NCBI GenBank assembly: GCA_030681795.1
Contig: JAUXRG010000114.1
Location: 49,697-113,696, forward strand
DNA length: 64,000 bases
From: Rubrivivax sp.
GTDB lineage: Bacteria > Pseudomonadota > Gammaproteobacteria > Burkholderiales > Burkholderiaceae_C
Direction: 5' to 3'
Position numbers and translations under genes: made by a program. The notes beneath the pieces were generated by a model. That model was not told where the DNA came from. It was given only the letters and a program-made list of their open reading frames with translations, and made no database searches. Below are positions 47,540 to 56,698 of the stretch, in pieces. Within the stretch, counting starts at the first letter, position 1, and every line of letters begins with the position of its first letter.

Positions 47540-50068
47540 TCAACCGGGGGGGTGCGAGCCCATCCGCGTGACAGTCCGCACGCGCGCACGCCAGCGAAGC
47601 AGCGCCGCCACGACACCGGCTCGGTTCACCCGGGTCCGGTCGACGAGAACCCCCGACAAGAACAGGGCCAGGCCCAGCCCGATCAGCGACAGATCCAGCG
47701 GCCGATCCGGTGGACGACGCTGCGGGCCGTTGCCCTGTGCGCCGACGCTGACCTGTGCCCGCAAGCCCGCGGGCCCGTCCTGGATGAGCCCGGCGCTCCT
47801 CCAGGCGTCCAGCGCCGGGTTCGTGCCCCAGGCCTCGTTCTCGGCACGGTGGCGCCGCAGATGCAGCTGCCGCTGGGTTCCTTGCGGCGTCGTCACCAGG
47901 AACGTGTAGAGACCGGGGCCGGGGCCGGCCTCGGCGCCGGGCAGGGTCGCCACCCACCGGCCCGGGGCGACGGGGTCGGCGGATACCCGCAGGCCCTGCG
48001 CCGTCGGTGTATCGACTGCGATGGACACGCCATCGGGGCCGGGGCCGCCCGTCCCGGCGGGGATATCGGCCACGATCTGCATCCGGGACGGCAGGTCCGC
48101 CACCGTGAGCCCGACCGTTGGGCCCTGGGCGTTGCCGCTGACCCAGTCCGCCAGACCGCCGGCCAGGCCCGGCCAGCCTTGCCATGCCAGCCATTGCGGG
48201 GTCCAGCGCCCCAGCCCGCTGGTCACCGCCACGACGCGGCCGCGGCCGGCGGTCTGGAAGGCGATCAACGGCTCTCCGCGCTCGCTCTGCACCGCCACCA
48301 CGGCCTGAGCCTGGGGCCGGGTGACGGCGTGCGCCGCGATGGCCGGCCAGTCCTTCAGCATGCCGGGCGAGAACGGCAGCGGCCGGGGCTGCTCCACGGC
48401 GATCGTGCCGCGCGCGATGCGCGAGCGGCGGCGCTCCAGCCCCGAGCGCATCACCTGCGGCAGTTCGGCGGCCTCGTTGACGCGAAACACCAGGCCGGCG
48501 TCCGTGCCGACCAGGCGTTCTAGGGCGCCTGCGTCGGCGTCCGGCCCCACCGCCAGGGCGATCGTCTCGATCCGGGAACGAGCCAGGCGCGCGCGCAACC
48601 CGGCAAGAGGCGCATCGTCGAGAAAACCGTCGGTGACGAGGATCAGCAGGCGCCGTGCCGCGCCCGAGCGTTCGAGCTCGCCGATCGCGGCCTCCAGCGC
48701 CGGGGCGAGCCGGGTCCCCCCGTTCGGGCTGGCCAGCCAGTCGCGCGCGAGCGCCAGGGTCCCGGCCGGGGCGGGGCCCAGCGGAATCAGCACGCGCGGC
48801 GCGACGTCGAAGACCACCAGGCCCAGCGAATCGCGCTCGCCGAGGCCACGCGCGGTCTCGAGCACCGCGCGCTGGGCCAGCGCAAAGCGGTCCACGCCCG
48901 CGCTGCCCCGACCCATGCTGCCCGACTTGTCGACCAAGAACACCACGCTCGCGGGCTGATCCAGGGCCGCCGGCTCCGACGCCACGGGCAGGATCGCCTC
49001 CAGCGCCGACCCCCGATACCCGCCGCGAGCAAACGAGCGCTCGCCGCCCAGCACCAGCAGCCCGAGGCCGCGGTTTTGCACCGCGGCCACCAGCGCACTC
49101 CAGAAACGCGGGCTGGCGTCGGAGAGGGCCACGTCGTCGAGGACCACCGCCTGGTAGCCGGCCAGGGCATCGGCGTGGGCGTCCAGCCGCGCCGCCGGGA
49201 CGACCGCAAGATTCCAGCCGCCGCTGCGCAAGCTGCTCGCCAGCGACCCGCCAGCCCCCTGCGCATAGAGCAGGGCTGCACGCGGGGCGATATCGACGAC
49301 GGCGGCGTCGGGCAGGGCATCGATCGTCTGCCCCGAAGCCGCGTCCTCCAGGGCCAGGTCCACCAGCGTGGCGCCGGTGGGGCCGGCGTCGAGTTCGATC
49401 GTCAACCGGTCCGCGCCCTGCACCTCGCGGCTCGCCACCCGGGTCTCGCCGTTCGGGCTGCGGGCGGTGGCCTTGACGCGCAACGGTGCATCCAGCTGCC
49501 CCGCCAACTGCACGGTGACCTGGATGCGCTGGCCGACGAGCGCGCGGCTGGGTGCGAGGACCTCGGCGATGCGCGTGCGCGGCGGCGCGCGACCCACGGC
49601 GACCCACTGCAGCGGCAGCTGCGCCTCGCGCATCGCGCGCAACGCGCGTGCCGCGTCACCCCTGTTCTCGAGTCCGTCGGAGATCATCACGACGCCGGCG
49701 AGCGCGGCCTGGGCATGGGCCGCCAAGGCCGCGTCCAGCGCCGCCTCGATATTCGTCGTCGAGGTTTCGAGAGCGGCCGCGGCGCCCGCCGTTGCCGTGG
49801 ACGGCGTGGGCGGCGTGGACGGGGCGCCGGCGAACTCGAGCACCTGAAGATCGCCGCCCCCGGCCGCCTGGGCGGCCCGCACGATATCGGCCAGGGCCTT
49901 GTCGGCGGCCGCCCTGGGCACGCTCTGGGAGCGATCGACCAGCACGAGCCGCCGCGGCCGGCTGCTCGGGTCCAGCCACGAGGTGCCGAGCAGGGCCAAG
50001 GCAAGCACCCCCAGCGCCGCGAGCTGCAGCGCCAGCGCGACCAGGGTCCGGGTGCCGACCTGGTTCAC
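47540..50068 (-). CDS. Large membrane protein with two VWA-type MIDAS sites
   Basis: An 842-aa protein: N-terminal helix (about 8-30), a first MIDAS-like DRSQS (residues 45-49), then a second, classical VWA domain with VVFLVDKSGSMGRG (DKSGS at 380-384), TRLAPALEAAIGELERSG and LILVTDGFLDD. A final helix (LDLSLIGLGLALFLSGVLVD) lies near the C-terminus. The overall layout resembles a glutamine-amidotransferase-like/VWA protein of Bat-type operons. GTG 50068 overlaps the previous stop (GTGA). It is the last gene of the 12-gene operon; function unknown. Confidence 0.85.
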   Translation of the reverse strand: MNQVGTRTLVALALQLAALGVLALALLGTSWLDPSSRPRRLVLVDRSQSVPRAAADKALADIVRAAQAAGGGDLQVLEFAGAPSTPPTPSTATAGAAAALETSTTNIEAALDAALAAHAQAALAGVVMISDGLENRGDAARALRAMREAQLPLQWVAVGRAPPRTRIAEVLAPSRALVGQRIQVTVQLAGQLDAPLRVKATARSPNGETRVASREVQGADRLTIELDAGPTGATLVDLALEDAASGQTIDALPDAAVVDIAPRAALLYAQGAGGSLASSLRSGGWNLAVVPAARLDAHADALAGYQAVVLDDVALSDASPRFWSALVAAVQNRGLGLLVLGGERSFARGGYRGSALEAILPVASEPAALDQPASVVFLVDKSGSMGRGSAGVDRFALAQRAVLETARGLGERDSLGLVVFDVAPRVLIPLGPAPAGTLALARDWLASPNGGTRLAPALEAAIGELERSGAARRLLILVTDGFLDDAPLAGLRARLARSRIETIALAVGPDADAGALERLVGTDAGLVFRVNEAAELPQVMRSGLERRRSRIARGTIAVEQPRPLPFSPGMLKDWPAIAAHAVTRPQAQAVVAVQSERGEPLIAFQTAGRGRVVAVTSGLGRWTPQWLAWQGWPGLAGGLADWVSGNAQGPTVGLTVADLPSRMQIVADIPAGTGGPGPDGVSIAVDTPTAQGLRVSADPVAPGRWVATLPGAEAGPGPGLYTFLVTTPQGTQRQLHLRRHRAENEAWGTNPALDAWRSAGLIQDGPAGLRAQVSVGAQGNGPQRRPPDRPLDLSLIGLGLALFLSGVLVDRTRVNRAGVVAALLRWRARVRTVTRMGSHPPG

Positions 50069-51651
50069 TCGGCCTGCCCCTGCGCGTACCCGGTCAACCG
50101 AACCCACTGCCGACCCAGCGCGACGATTTCCCACAACAGCACCAGGGCAGCCAACAGGAGCAAGGGCATGGCCCCATCGCGCAGCGCGCCCGATTCGCCA
50201 GTCGCGCGCGCACTCGCCGTGGAGAGCCCGTCCGGCGGCGCACCCAACGGCGCGACCCGGGCCGAGCCCGCGCCACGGTCCGTGAGGGCGACCGCATCGA
50301 GCAGGCGAACCCCGAGGAGGCGCTCGAACATGAGGTTCACCAGCAACGGAATTTCCGGGCCACGCGCGCGGCCCATCGACTCGAAGTCCAGCGAGGTCTC
50401 GATGAGCCTGGCCTCGCCCGCCCGGCTCACGATCACGGGCTCGCCGCCGACCGCCAGCAGCACGGCATCCGCCGGGCGCACCTGGAGTTGCGCGGCCACC
50501 GGCAGTTGTTCGGAGGCCAGGCGAATGCGGCCCGATTCGGCCACCGAGGGTGCCCACTGCACCGACCCAGGCCAGCGGGCCGGCGTGCGGTCTGCCCGCA
50601 CGCGCAGCGTCGGCGCTGCGCTGGCTGCGCCCGCCGTGCCGCAGTCCAGCACGGCTTGCGCGTCGCTGGCGTTCCCTGGCACCAGGGCCAGGGCGGGGTG
50701 AGTGCCGACCGCGGCCACGAGTGCCTTGGGGCACTTCGCGTCGGCGGCCACCCGGCGCCGGCCAAGCGGGGCGAGGGCTAGCGCGATCCCGTCGTCTTCG
50801 GTCAGCGCGTCGCCGGGCTGCAAGGTGGCGCGAACCTGGGTCGACGCCACTATCGTTGCCGTCACGAAGGCCGAAGCCCCCGGGTCGAGGCGGTGGGTCG
50901 ATCGAATTGCCTCACCGCCATCCGTGACGAAACCGACTTCGCGCGTCTCGACGGCGGTGCCGCCGTTCGTGAGCTTGAGCAGCAGGTCGAACTTTTCGGG
51001 GTCACTCGCATTTCGACGCGCCGCGAGCCGCTCCAGACCGACATTGCGGGTGACCGTGCCCACCTGGATGAGGCGATCCGCGCGCCGGTTGCCGGGCCAT
51101 TCGAGCAGCGCCGCGTGCGCGCCATCCGTGACCAGCCAATGCAGGCGGTCGCGCGCCAGCAAGGCCGCGGGCGGCGCACCTGGCGTCTTGCCCGGAGCAC
51201 CGGCGACGATGCCCGCCACCGCCCCCTCGGTGAGCGCGCCCAGAGCGCGCCACGGGTCGGCCAGCGTTCGCACCTCGGCCTCGGCGAGCGGCACCTCGGC
51301 CAGCAGCGCGCGGGCCTGCGCCAACCCCAGGGCGAGCCTCGTGCCCTGGGCCTCGCGGGTGAGCATACTCAGCGAATCGTCGACCCACAGCGTGATGCGC
51401 GCTCGCGGCTGCGGCCACTGCGGCCCGGCCAGTGCGACGAAGACGAGCGCGGTAAACAGCGCCCGGCGCCGCCACGCCGGGTCGGGCGGGCGGCGTTCAC
51501 CTGCGGCCGGGCTGCTCGCCGCCGAGCCCCACCACAGAGCCAGGCGGGACACCGGCAGGGCGCGCCGGTGCCGGCCGCCGCGGTGCAGCCAGCGGATCAA
51601 CGGCAGCAGCACCAGCCCGAGCAGCCACAGCGGTGTGATGAAGCTCAGCAA
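50065..51651 (-). CDS. BatA-like membrane protein with VWA-like domain
   Basis: A 528-aa protein with the aerotolerance/BatA N-terminal signature LSFITPLWLLGLVLLPLIRW, a second helix (LFTALVFVALAGPQ), and a VWA-like domain whose MIDAS is WVDDSLSMLTRE. The C-terminal half is beta-rich and periplasmic, with a final helix (PLLLLAALVLLWEIVAL). The start is a TTG at 51651 overlapping the DUF58 gene stop; no ATG is nearby. It lies in the canonical MoxR-DUF58-BatA order. Confidence 0.85.
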   Translation of the reverse strand: MLSFITPLWLLGLVLLPLIRWLHRGGRHRRALPVSRLALWWGSAASSPAAGERRPPDPAWRRRALFTALVFVALAGPQWPQPRARITLWVDDSLSMLTREAQGTRLALGLAQARALLAEVPLAEAEVRTLADPWRALGALTEGAVAGIVAGAPGKTPGAPPAALLARDRLHWLVTDGAHAALLEWPGNRRADRLIQVGTVTRNVGLERLAARRNASDPEKFDLLLKLTNGGTAVETREVGFVTDGGEAIRSTHRLDPGASAFVTATIVASTQVRATLQPGDALTEDDGIALALAPLGRRRVAADAKCPKALVAAVGTHPALALVPGNASDAQAVLDCGTAGAASAAPTLRVRADRTPARWPGSVQWAPSVAESGRIRLASEQLPVAAQLQVRPADAVLLAVGGEPVIVSRAGEARLIETSLDFESMGRARGPEIPLLVNLMFERLLGVRLLDAVALTDRGAGSARVAPLGAPPDGLSTASARATGESGALRDGAMPLLLLAALVLLWEIVALGRQWVRLTGYAQGQAE

Positions 51652-52544
51652 TGGGACCGCGCCTGGACCAGATGGGCGAGCAGCGCGTGCTGCCACGGCC
51701 GCGCGATGTCCCACTCGCTGAACACCACGCCGCTGCGCGCGCAGAAACCGCGCAATCGCCCTGTCATCCCGGCACGCTCGGCGGTGGCCAGGGCATTCGC
51801 GCGTTCGCTGGCTTGGGTGTGCATCTGCGCGCCGGTCTCCACGTCGACGAGATCGAATTCACCCGCCACTCGCAACGCGGTCTCGGCACCGTCGATCAAC
51901 TGCAGGGCGTGCAACGTGGTGCAGCGCTGGAGAATGGCGCCGAGGTCGCGGCGCATCTCGTCGTCGGCCAGAAAGTCGCTCAGGGTGAAGACCGAAGCGG
52001 CACCGTGCAGGTGGCGCGCGCAGACGCCGAGCTCGGAGCGCTCACCCGCTTGCTCGGGCCGCAGCGCAGCCAGCGCCCGCGCGATGGCGGCGTAATGGTG
52101 CGGCCCGCGCCCGCGCGGGCACTCGGCCAACACGCGTGCGCCGTAGGCCAGCACACCGACCCGGTGCCCGAGCTGGAGCAGCGCGTAACTCATCGCTGCG
52201 GCCACCTGCACGGCCGCGCGCCACTTGGCCGCATCGCGCACCGCCATCGACGAGCTCGCGTCGAGCAGGATCGTCCAGTCGGACATGGATTCCGATTCGA
52301 AGCGGCGCACGATGGGGCGCCGATGGCGTGCCGTGACCCGCCAGTCGATGTGGCGTACTTCGTCTCCGGGGGCGTAGTCGCGGTGATCCAGATGCTGGAT
52401 GCCGATGCCCGGGCGGCGGGCGACGGCCCGCGCACCGGGCGTGCGCATCTGCCGTTCGATGAGCAGCTGCGCCGCCGCGCGGGCGAAGGATTGCAGCTCC
52501 GGCTCGCCCGGCAGCGCGGCGCGGATCAGAGTCGGCTTCGCCAT
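51645..52544 (-). CDS. DUF58/VWA domain protein
   Basis: A 299-aa cytoplasmic protein of the DUF58 family. Its core block GIQHLDHRDYAPGDEVRHIDW followed by RVTARHRRPIVR is diagnostic. A VWA-like fold follows with WTILLDASSSMAV (DxSxS). DUF58 proteins are the partners of MoxR AAA+ ATPases. ATG 52544 lies 18 nt before the MoxR stop, so the genes overlap by 19 bp. Confidence 0.93.
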   Translation of the reverse strand: MAKPTLIRAALPGEPELQSFARAAAQLLIERQMRTPGARAVARRPGIGIQHLDHRDYAPGDEVRHIDWRVTARHRRPIVRRFESESMSDWTILLDASSSMAVRDAAKWRAAVQVAAAMSYALLQLGHRVGVLAYGARVLAECPRGRGPHHYAAIARALAALRPEQAGERSELGVCARHLHGAASVFTLSDFLADDEMRRDLGAILQRCTTLHALQLIDGAETALRVAGEFDLVDVETGAQMHTQASERANALATAERAGMTGRLRGFCARSGVVFSEWDIARPWQHALLAHLVQARSHC

Positions 52545-53527
52545 CCGTCGATCACCGGCGCCAGCGCGGCGTCCGCATCCAGGCCGTCGAGCTCGCTCTC
52601 CAGGCGCAGCAGGATGCGGTGGCGCAGCACAGGCAGGGCCACGGCCTGGAGGTCATCGACGTCGACGTGCGAGCGGCCGGCCATCAGCGCACACACCCGC
52701 GCCGCGCGGACCACGGCCTGCAGCGCCCGCGGGCTGGCGCCATAGCGGATGTGCCGCCGGGCGTCCGGCTCCGTGCCACCGGCTTGCGGCTGCGTGGCGA
52801 CGATCAGATCCACCGCCGCCGCCTTGCAGCGCTCACCCAGCAAGACCGTGCGGCCGAGCTCGGCGATCCGCAGCACATCACCCGGGCCGGCGATGGCCTT
52901 GAGCGCATCCGCCGGTTCGACGTCCAGCGACACGTCGAGCATCTCGCGCAGCGATCCACGGCTCGGGAAGGGCACCGTGAGCTTGAACATGAAGCGGTCG
53001 AGCTGCGCTTCAGGCAAGGGGTAGGTGCCTTCGAGTTCGATCGGGTTCTGCGTCGCCAGCACGCAAAACGGGCTGGGCAGGCGGTGGGTGGTGCCGGCGT
53101 GCGTGACCTGCCGCTCCTGCATGGCTTCGAGCAAGGCGGATTGCGTGCGCGGCGTGGCGCGGTTGATCTCGTCGACGAGCACGAGCTGGGCAAACACCGG
53201 ACCGGGTCGGAACTCGAAGGTCGATGCCCCCCCGGCCGCGGTGGTGTAGATCTCGGCGCCCGTGACGTCGGCGGGCATCAGGTCGGGCGTGCATTGCACG
53301 CGCGCCCACTGCAGGCCCAGCGCCACGGCCAGCGCCTTGGCGAGCTGGGTCTTGCCCAGGCCGGGCAGCCCTTCGATGAGCACGTGGCCCCCGGCAAAGA
53401 CGGCGGTCACCAGATGGGTGACGAGCTCCCCCTGGCCGACGATGACCCGGGCTAGCAGCGTGCGCAAATCCTGCAGCTGACGATGGGCGTCGGCGTAGGC
53501 CTTGTCCGGGGCGGGAATGGCATTCAT
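52526..53527 (-). CDS. MoxR-family AAA+ ATPase
   Basis: A 333-aa AAA+ ATPase. Walker A is GLPGLGKT (residues 53-60), Walker B QLVLVDEINRA, sensor 1 VLATQNPIELEGTYPLPEAQ, and the C-terminal lid contains SPRALQAVVRAARV. MoxR ATPases act as metal-insertion or maturation chaperones with VWA proteins. ATG 53527 overlaps the upstream stop (ATGA) and is preferred over one nine codons earlier. Confidence 0.95.
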   Translation of the reverse strand: MNAIPAPDKAYADAHRQLQDLRTLLARVIVGQGELVTHLVTAVFAGGHVLIEGLPGLGKTQLAKALAVALGLQWARVQCTPDLMPADVTGAEIYTTAAGGASTFEFRPGPVFAQLVLVDEINRATPRTQSALLEAMQERQVTHAGTTHRLPSPFCVLATQNPIELEGTYPLPEAQLDRFMFKLTVPFPSRGSLREMLDVSLDVEPADALKAIAGPGDVLRIAELGRTVLLGERCKAAAVDLIVATQPQAGGTEPDARRHIRYGASPRALQAVVRAARVCALMAGRSHVDVDDLQAVALPVLRHRILLRLESELDGLDADAALAPVIDGWRSRL

Positions 53528-54687
53528 CGGCGTGGTGTGCTGGCCTTCATCCATGCTTGTACATAGCTCGCCTCGCTCGCGGTCAGCCGCGTGGACTCGG
53601 TGGCCGCGGGCGGTATCGCTGCGGCGGCAGCGAGACCCGCCCCCTGCGCCGCGCCTGCATGCCCCTGGAGTTCGTCATCGTAGGCTGCCCCTTGGTCCAT
53701 ATCGGCCCGCTTTTCGGCCGGACCACGCCGAAGTTTCGCCTCGGACCTTTGTACGGCGATCGTACCCGTCGGCACTCTTGAGACGCCCACATCGGCACGC
53801 TCGTCGGGGCTGTCGCCGGCGTCGCGCCCCGAACCGCTGCCGGCCGCCTGCGCCGTGCCTGCCTTGGGTGCGGCATCGGCGGGGGTGCCGGCCGCGCTGG
53901 GGGGCGCTGGCCCGGCCGCGGCACGTTCGCCCGCGGGCCGGGCCGCGGGTTCGGGCATCGCGGCTTGCGCGTCCGGGTCGGTCTTGGCGGGCCCTGCCGC
54001 TGGCGCCTGGCCGGCCTCGGATCGTTCGGACCCGGCAGGCGGTTGCGCCGAGCGCACCGCGCGGGCGATTTCGCTCACGAGCTCCGCAGGCACGGGCGCT
54101 TCGACCCAAGGCACGGGGCGCTCGGCGACGCCGGCGGCGGAGGGTTCGCCCGATTGCGTCGGCTGCGGCGGCTGCACCGGCGGCGGCGAAGGTGGGGCGG
54201 AGTCCGGCAGCGTCAGCACCAGGCTTGCCAGCGCCGTGCTGACGAGCAGGGAGAGCAGCGGCCGCGACAGCCGCATCGGCTCGCGTCTCTGGGCGAGCAG
54301 GCGCAGGGCCTCGGGCACCCTCGCCTTGGCCCAATCTTCGAGCCAGCGCACGGCCTGAACGTTGGCGGACCCCTGAAGGCCCGCGCGCATTTCGAGCACC
54401 GTGGCGAAGGCGGAAGCGCCGCCCAGGTGGCGGTCCGCCCACAACGCACTGGCAGCCTGCGACGGGCGCCGCGACGCGGCCCAGGCGAATATCGATCCCC
54501 ACAGCGCAACCAGCGCCCACCCGGCGGCGACCACTGGGACGCGACGGGCCGCCAGGTGCACGGCCACGGCCAGCAGCATCAACCCGGCCGATCCCCACAG
54601 CGCCCATCGCACGGCGGCGACGAATTGCCCGCGCCACCAACGGCGGCGCACCGCGGCTAGCAGGGCCTGTAGGTTGGTGCCGGTCAT
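53524..54687 (-). CDS. Membrane protein with DUF4175-like N-terminus and low-complexity Ala/Pro domain
   Basis: A 387-aa protein. Two hydrophobic helices (about 23-65) precede LWADRHLGGASAFATVLEMR, a block like that in DUF4175-type proteins; a third helix is LLSLLVSTALASLVLTL. The C-terminal 200 residues are Ala/Pro/Glu-rich and probably disordered, ending with a short helix (SEASYVQAWMKAS). In Bat-like operons such a protein stands next to MoxR. Function unknown. Confidence 0.7.
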   Translation of the reverse strand: MTGTNLQALLAAVRRRWWRGQFVAAVRWALWGSAGLMLLAVAVHLAARRVPVVAAGWALVALWGSIFAWAASRRPSQAASALWADRHLGGASAFATVLEMRAGLQGSANVQAVRWLEDWAKARVPEALRLLAQRREPMRLSRPLLSLLVSTALASLVLTLPDSAPPSPPPVQPPQPTQSGEPSAAGVAERPVPWVEAPVPAELVSEIARAVRSAQPPAGSERSEAGQAPAAGPAKTDPDAQAAMPEPAARPAGERAAAGPAPPSAAGTPADAAPKAGTAQAAGSGSGRDAGDSPDERADVGVSRVPTGTIAVQRSEAKLRRGPAEKRADMDQGAAYDDELQGHAGAAQGAGLAAAAAIPPAATESTRLTASEASYVQAWMKASTPRR

Positions 54688-54694
54688 TCGCTGT

Positions 54695-55180
54695 TCAGGA
54701 GGGCAGCAGGAGCCAAAGGCCCCGCGTGAACCACAGGGCCGCCGCCAGCGCCACCCCGACCCCGGTGGCCACGAGATCGGCCCATTCCACTTGCCGCAGC
54801 ACGCGGCGCAGGCCCTGCCCGAGCCGCGGCAGCGCAATGGCTGCGGCCAGCAGCAGCAACTCCCCCAGCACCACCGTCGAGAACAGCGTCGTGCTCGCGG
54901 ACCAAGCCAGCACCACCAAGGGCCACGAGGGGGCGATGAGCCCCAGCGCCGCCGCGGCGCCCGGCCGCCAGCCGCGCAATGCGCCCACGCGCACGGCCAG
55001 CATCGCCAGCGCCATGCCGCGCGCCAGCCACAGCGATTGCAGTGCGTCCGTCGCAGGGGGGCCGGCGTCCGACCCGCGGTCCAGGGCAATGCGCGTGCTG
55101 CCCAGCCACCACAGGGCCACGGCGGCGGCGAGAGCCAGGCCGGTCATTGCGGCCAGACGACGGGCCAGCGCTTCGTTCAT
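54695..55180 (-). CDS. Small integral membrane protein
   Basis: A 161-aa protein with about four hydrophobic helices (starting LAAMTGLALAAAVALWWLG and ending LWFTRGLWLLLPS). No family recognised. It overlaps the preceding stop by ATGA and lies 7 bp before the next gene, so it is certainly co-translated with the MoxR set. It has no visible catalytic motif and may be a membrane scaffold. Confidence 0.7.
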   Translation of the reverse strand: MNEALARRLAAMTGLALAAAVALWWLGSTRIALDRGSDAGPPATDALQSLWLARGMALAMLAVRVGALRGWRPGAAAALGLIAPSWPLVVLAWSASTTLFSTVVLGELLLLAAAIALPRLGQGLRRVLRQVEWADLVATGVGVALAAALWFTRGLWLLLPS

Positions 55181-56697
55181 GGCGACGGCACCGAAACGAG
55201 GAGCCAACCTCTTGAATCGACGGACGCGTCGGCGACACCGAGCAGATCGAGCGACCACAGCGCGGCCACGCCGCCGGCCGGGGTCCGCGTCATCGCCATT
55301 CGCTCCACCACACCCCGGGGCGGCCGGCCCGCTTGCGCCGTCTGCGCCGCCAGGGTGGTGTGGGCGCCGGGACCCAGGGCCGGCAGTTCGTGCACCAGGC
55401 CGCCGGCCAGCAGCACGCCCTCGGGCCAGGCTCGCGCGCCTTCGTTTCGGACCTCGCGCTGACCGTCGCCTCGCGGCGCGAGGGCGATCGCACGGGCCAC
55501 GGGGAAGCTGCCCGAATAGCACAGCGAGACCTGGCGGAACAAACGCGTATCGAACTCGGCAAACGCCATGCGGCCGTTGCTTGCGTCGAAGTCGAAATGC
55601 ATCGCCTGCGAAGGCCCGCAGGGTTGCACCCAGGACGCGAGCTGGGGTGGGATGGGCACGCGCTTGCGTTCGCCCACCACGCCCGGGAACTGCTGCCAGG
55701 CCTGGTAGCGCGCGACCCGCGCGCCCGACTCGCCTTCGCTCCAGACGACCAGTTGCGAGGGCGGCTCCATGGTGTGCAGCAGCGCCAGCGCCGCCACGGC
55801 GGCGAGTGCCGGCGTGAGCAGCAGCACCGGCAGCGAAGCGAAGAACACGACGACCAGCGCCGCCATCGCAAAGTACACGGCCAGCCCCACGGCCACGCGA
55901 TTCCAGACGCGGTGCCCAGGCTGGGCGAGCTCGCCGAGGCTACCAGGCGGCATCGCCGCGGGCAGGCTCGCCCCCAGCGAGGCCTGGAGCATTTCCCTGG
56001 CCTGCGCCAGCGAGCCGGCACTCATGGTCGAGCGGCCGCCGCACGCCCCCGCGCCGGCCAGCAAGCCGCGCACGCGGGCATCCGTATTCAACACCACGAT
56101 GCGGCCACATCCGGCGGCGTGCGCGAGCAGCGCGCCGAGTTGTCGCGGGTCGAGCGCACCCAGGGTGGGTGCGTCCAGGATCAGCGCATCGATGCTCGAA
56201 TAGGCCGAGGCATTGCGCGGCAGGTCGTCGCTGGCCAACGCCAGCGTGTGAAACCCTTCGAGCTGCACCGGCTCGCCCGTCGCCAGGCCCACGCCGAGCA
56301 AGGGGGATTCGGACTTTGCCAGGGCGATCTCGCGCCGCTGCGGTGGCCCGCCCGGCAATTCGGCGCTCACGGCGCTCACCGCAATGCTTTCGGCCGAAGC
56401 CACCGGAAGGTGCAGTCGCAGGGCCCGGCCGGGCTGCAACTCGAGCTCGCTGCGCAGGGATTGGCCGCCGGCCACGACGTCCAGCGTCGCTCGCGTGGCG
56501 GCGTCGCTGGTCAGGCGGATTTCCAGCTCGGTGGCCCGGCCGGGGCGGGTCCAGCCCTTCCAGGCCGGCGTGGCCGTCAGCTCAAGGCGTGGCGCCTCGG
56601 CGGCGTGTGTCAGGCCACCGAACCCCAGGCCGCCGAGCGCCAGCCCCGGCAACAGCCCCAGCAACCGCCCCAGCAACAGCAGCCGGCGCCACACCAC
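55177..56697 (-). CDS. Exported membrane protein, BatD/DUF4350-like position
   Basis: A 506-aa protein with an N-terminal signal helix (LLLLGRLLGLLPGLALGGLG), a beta-rich periplasmic part with the block LILDAPTLGALDPRQLGALL (resembling the amidotransferase-like fold of DUF4350 proteins), then two strong helices (VAVGLAVYFAMAALVVVFFA and the next segment) and a C-terminal beta-rich region. GTG 56697 starts 1 nt after the preceding TGA. I cannot assign a function. Confidence 0.65.
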   Translation of the reverse strand: MVWRRLLLLGRLLGLLPGLALGGLGFGGLTHAAEAPRLELTATPAWKGWTRPGRATELEIRLTSDAATRATLDVVAGGQSLRSELELQPGRALRLHLPVASAESIAVSAVSAELPGGPPQRREIALAKSESPLLGVGLATGEPVQLEGFHTLALASDDLPRNASAYSSIDALILDAPTLGALDPRQLGALLAHAAGCGRIVVLNTDARVRGLLAGAGACGGRSTMSAGSLAQAREMLQASLGASLPAAMPPGSLGELAQPGHRVWNRVAVGLAVYFAMAALVVVFFASLPVLLLTPALAAVAALALLHTMEPPSQLVVWSEGESGARVARYQAWQQFPGVVGERKRVPIPPQLASWVQPCGPSQAMHFDFDASNGRMAFAEFDTRLFRQVSLCYSGSFPVARAIALAPRGDGQREVRNEGARAWPEGVLLAGGLVHELPALGPGAHTTLAAQTAQAGRPPRGVVERMAMTRTPAGGVAALWSLDLLGVADASVDSRGWLLVSVPSP

Positions 56698-56698
56698 G

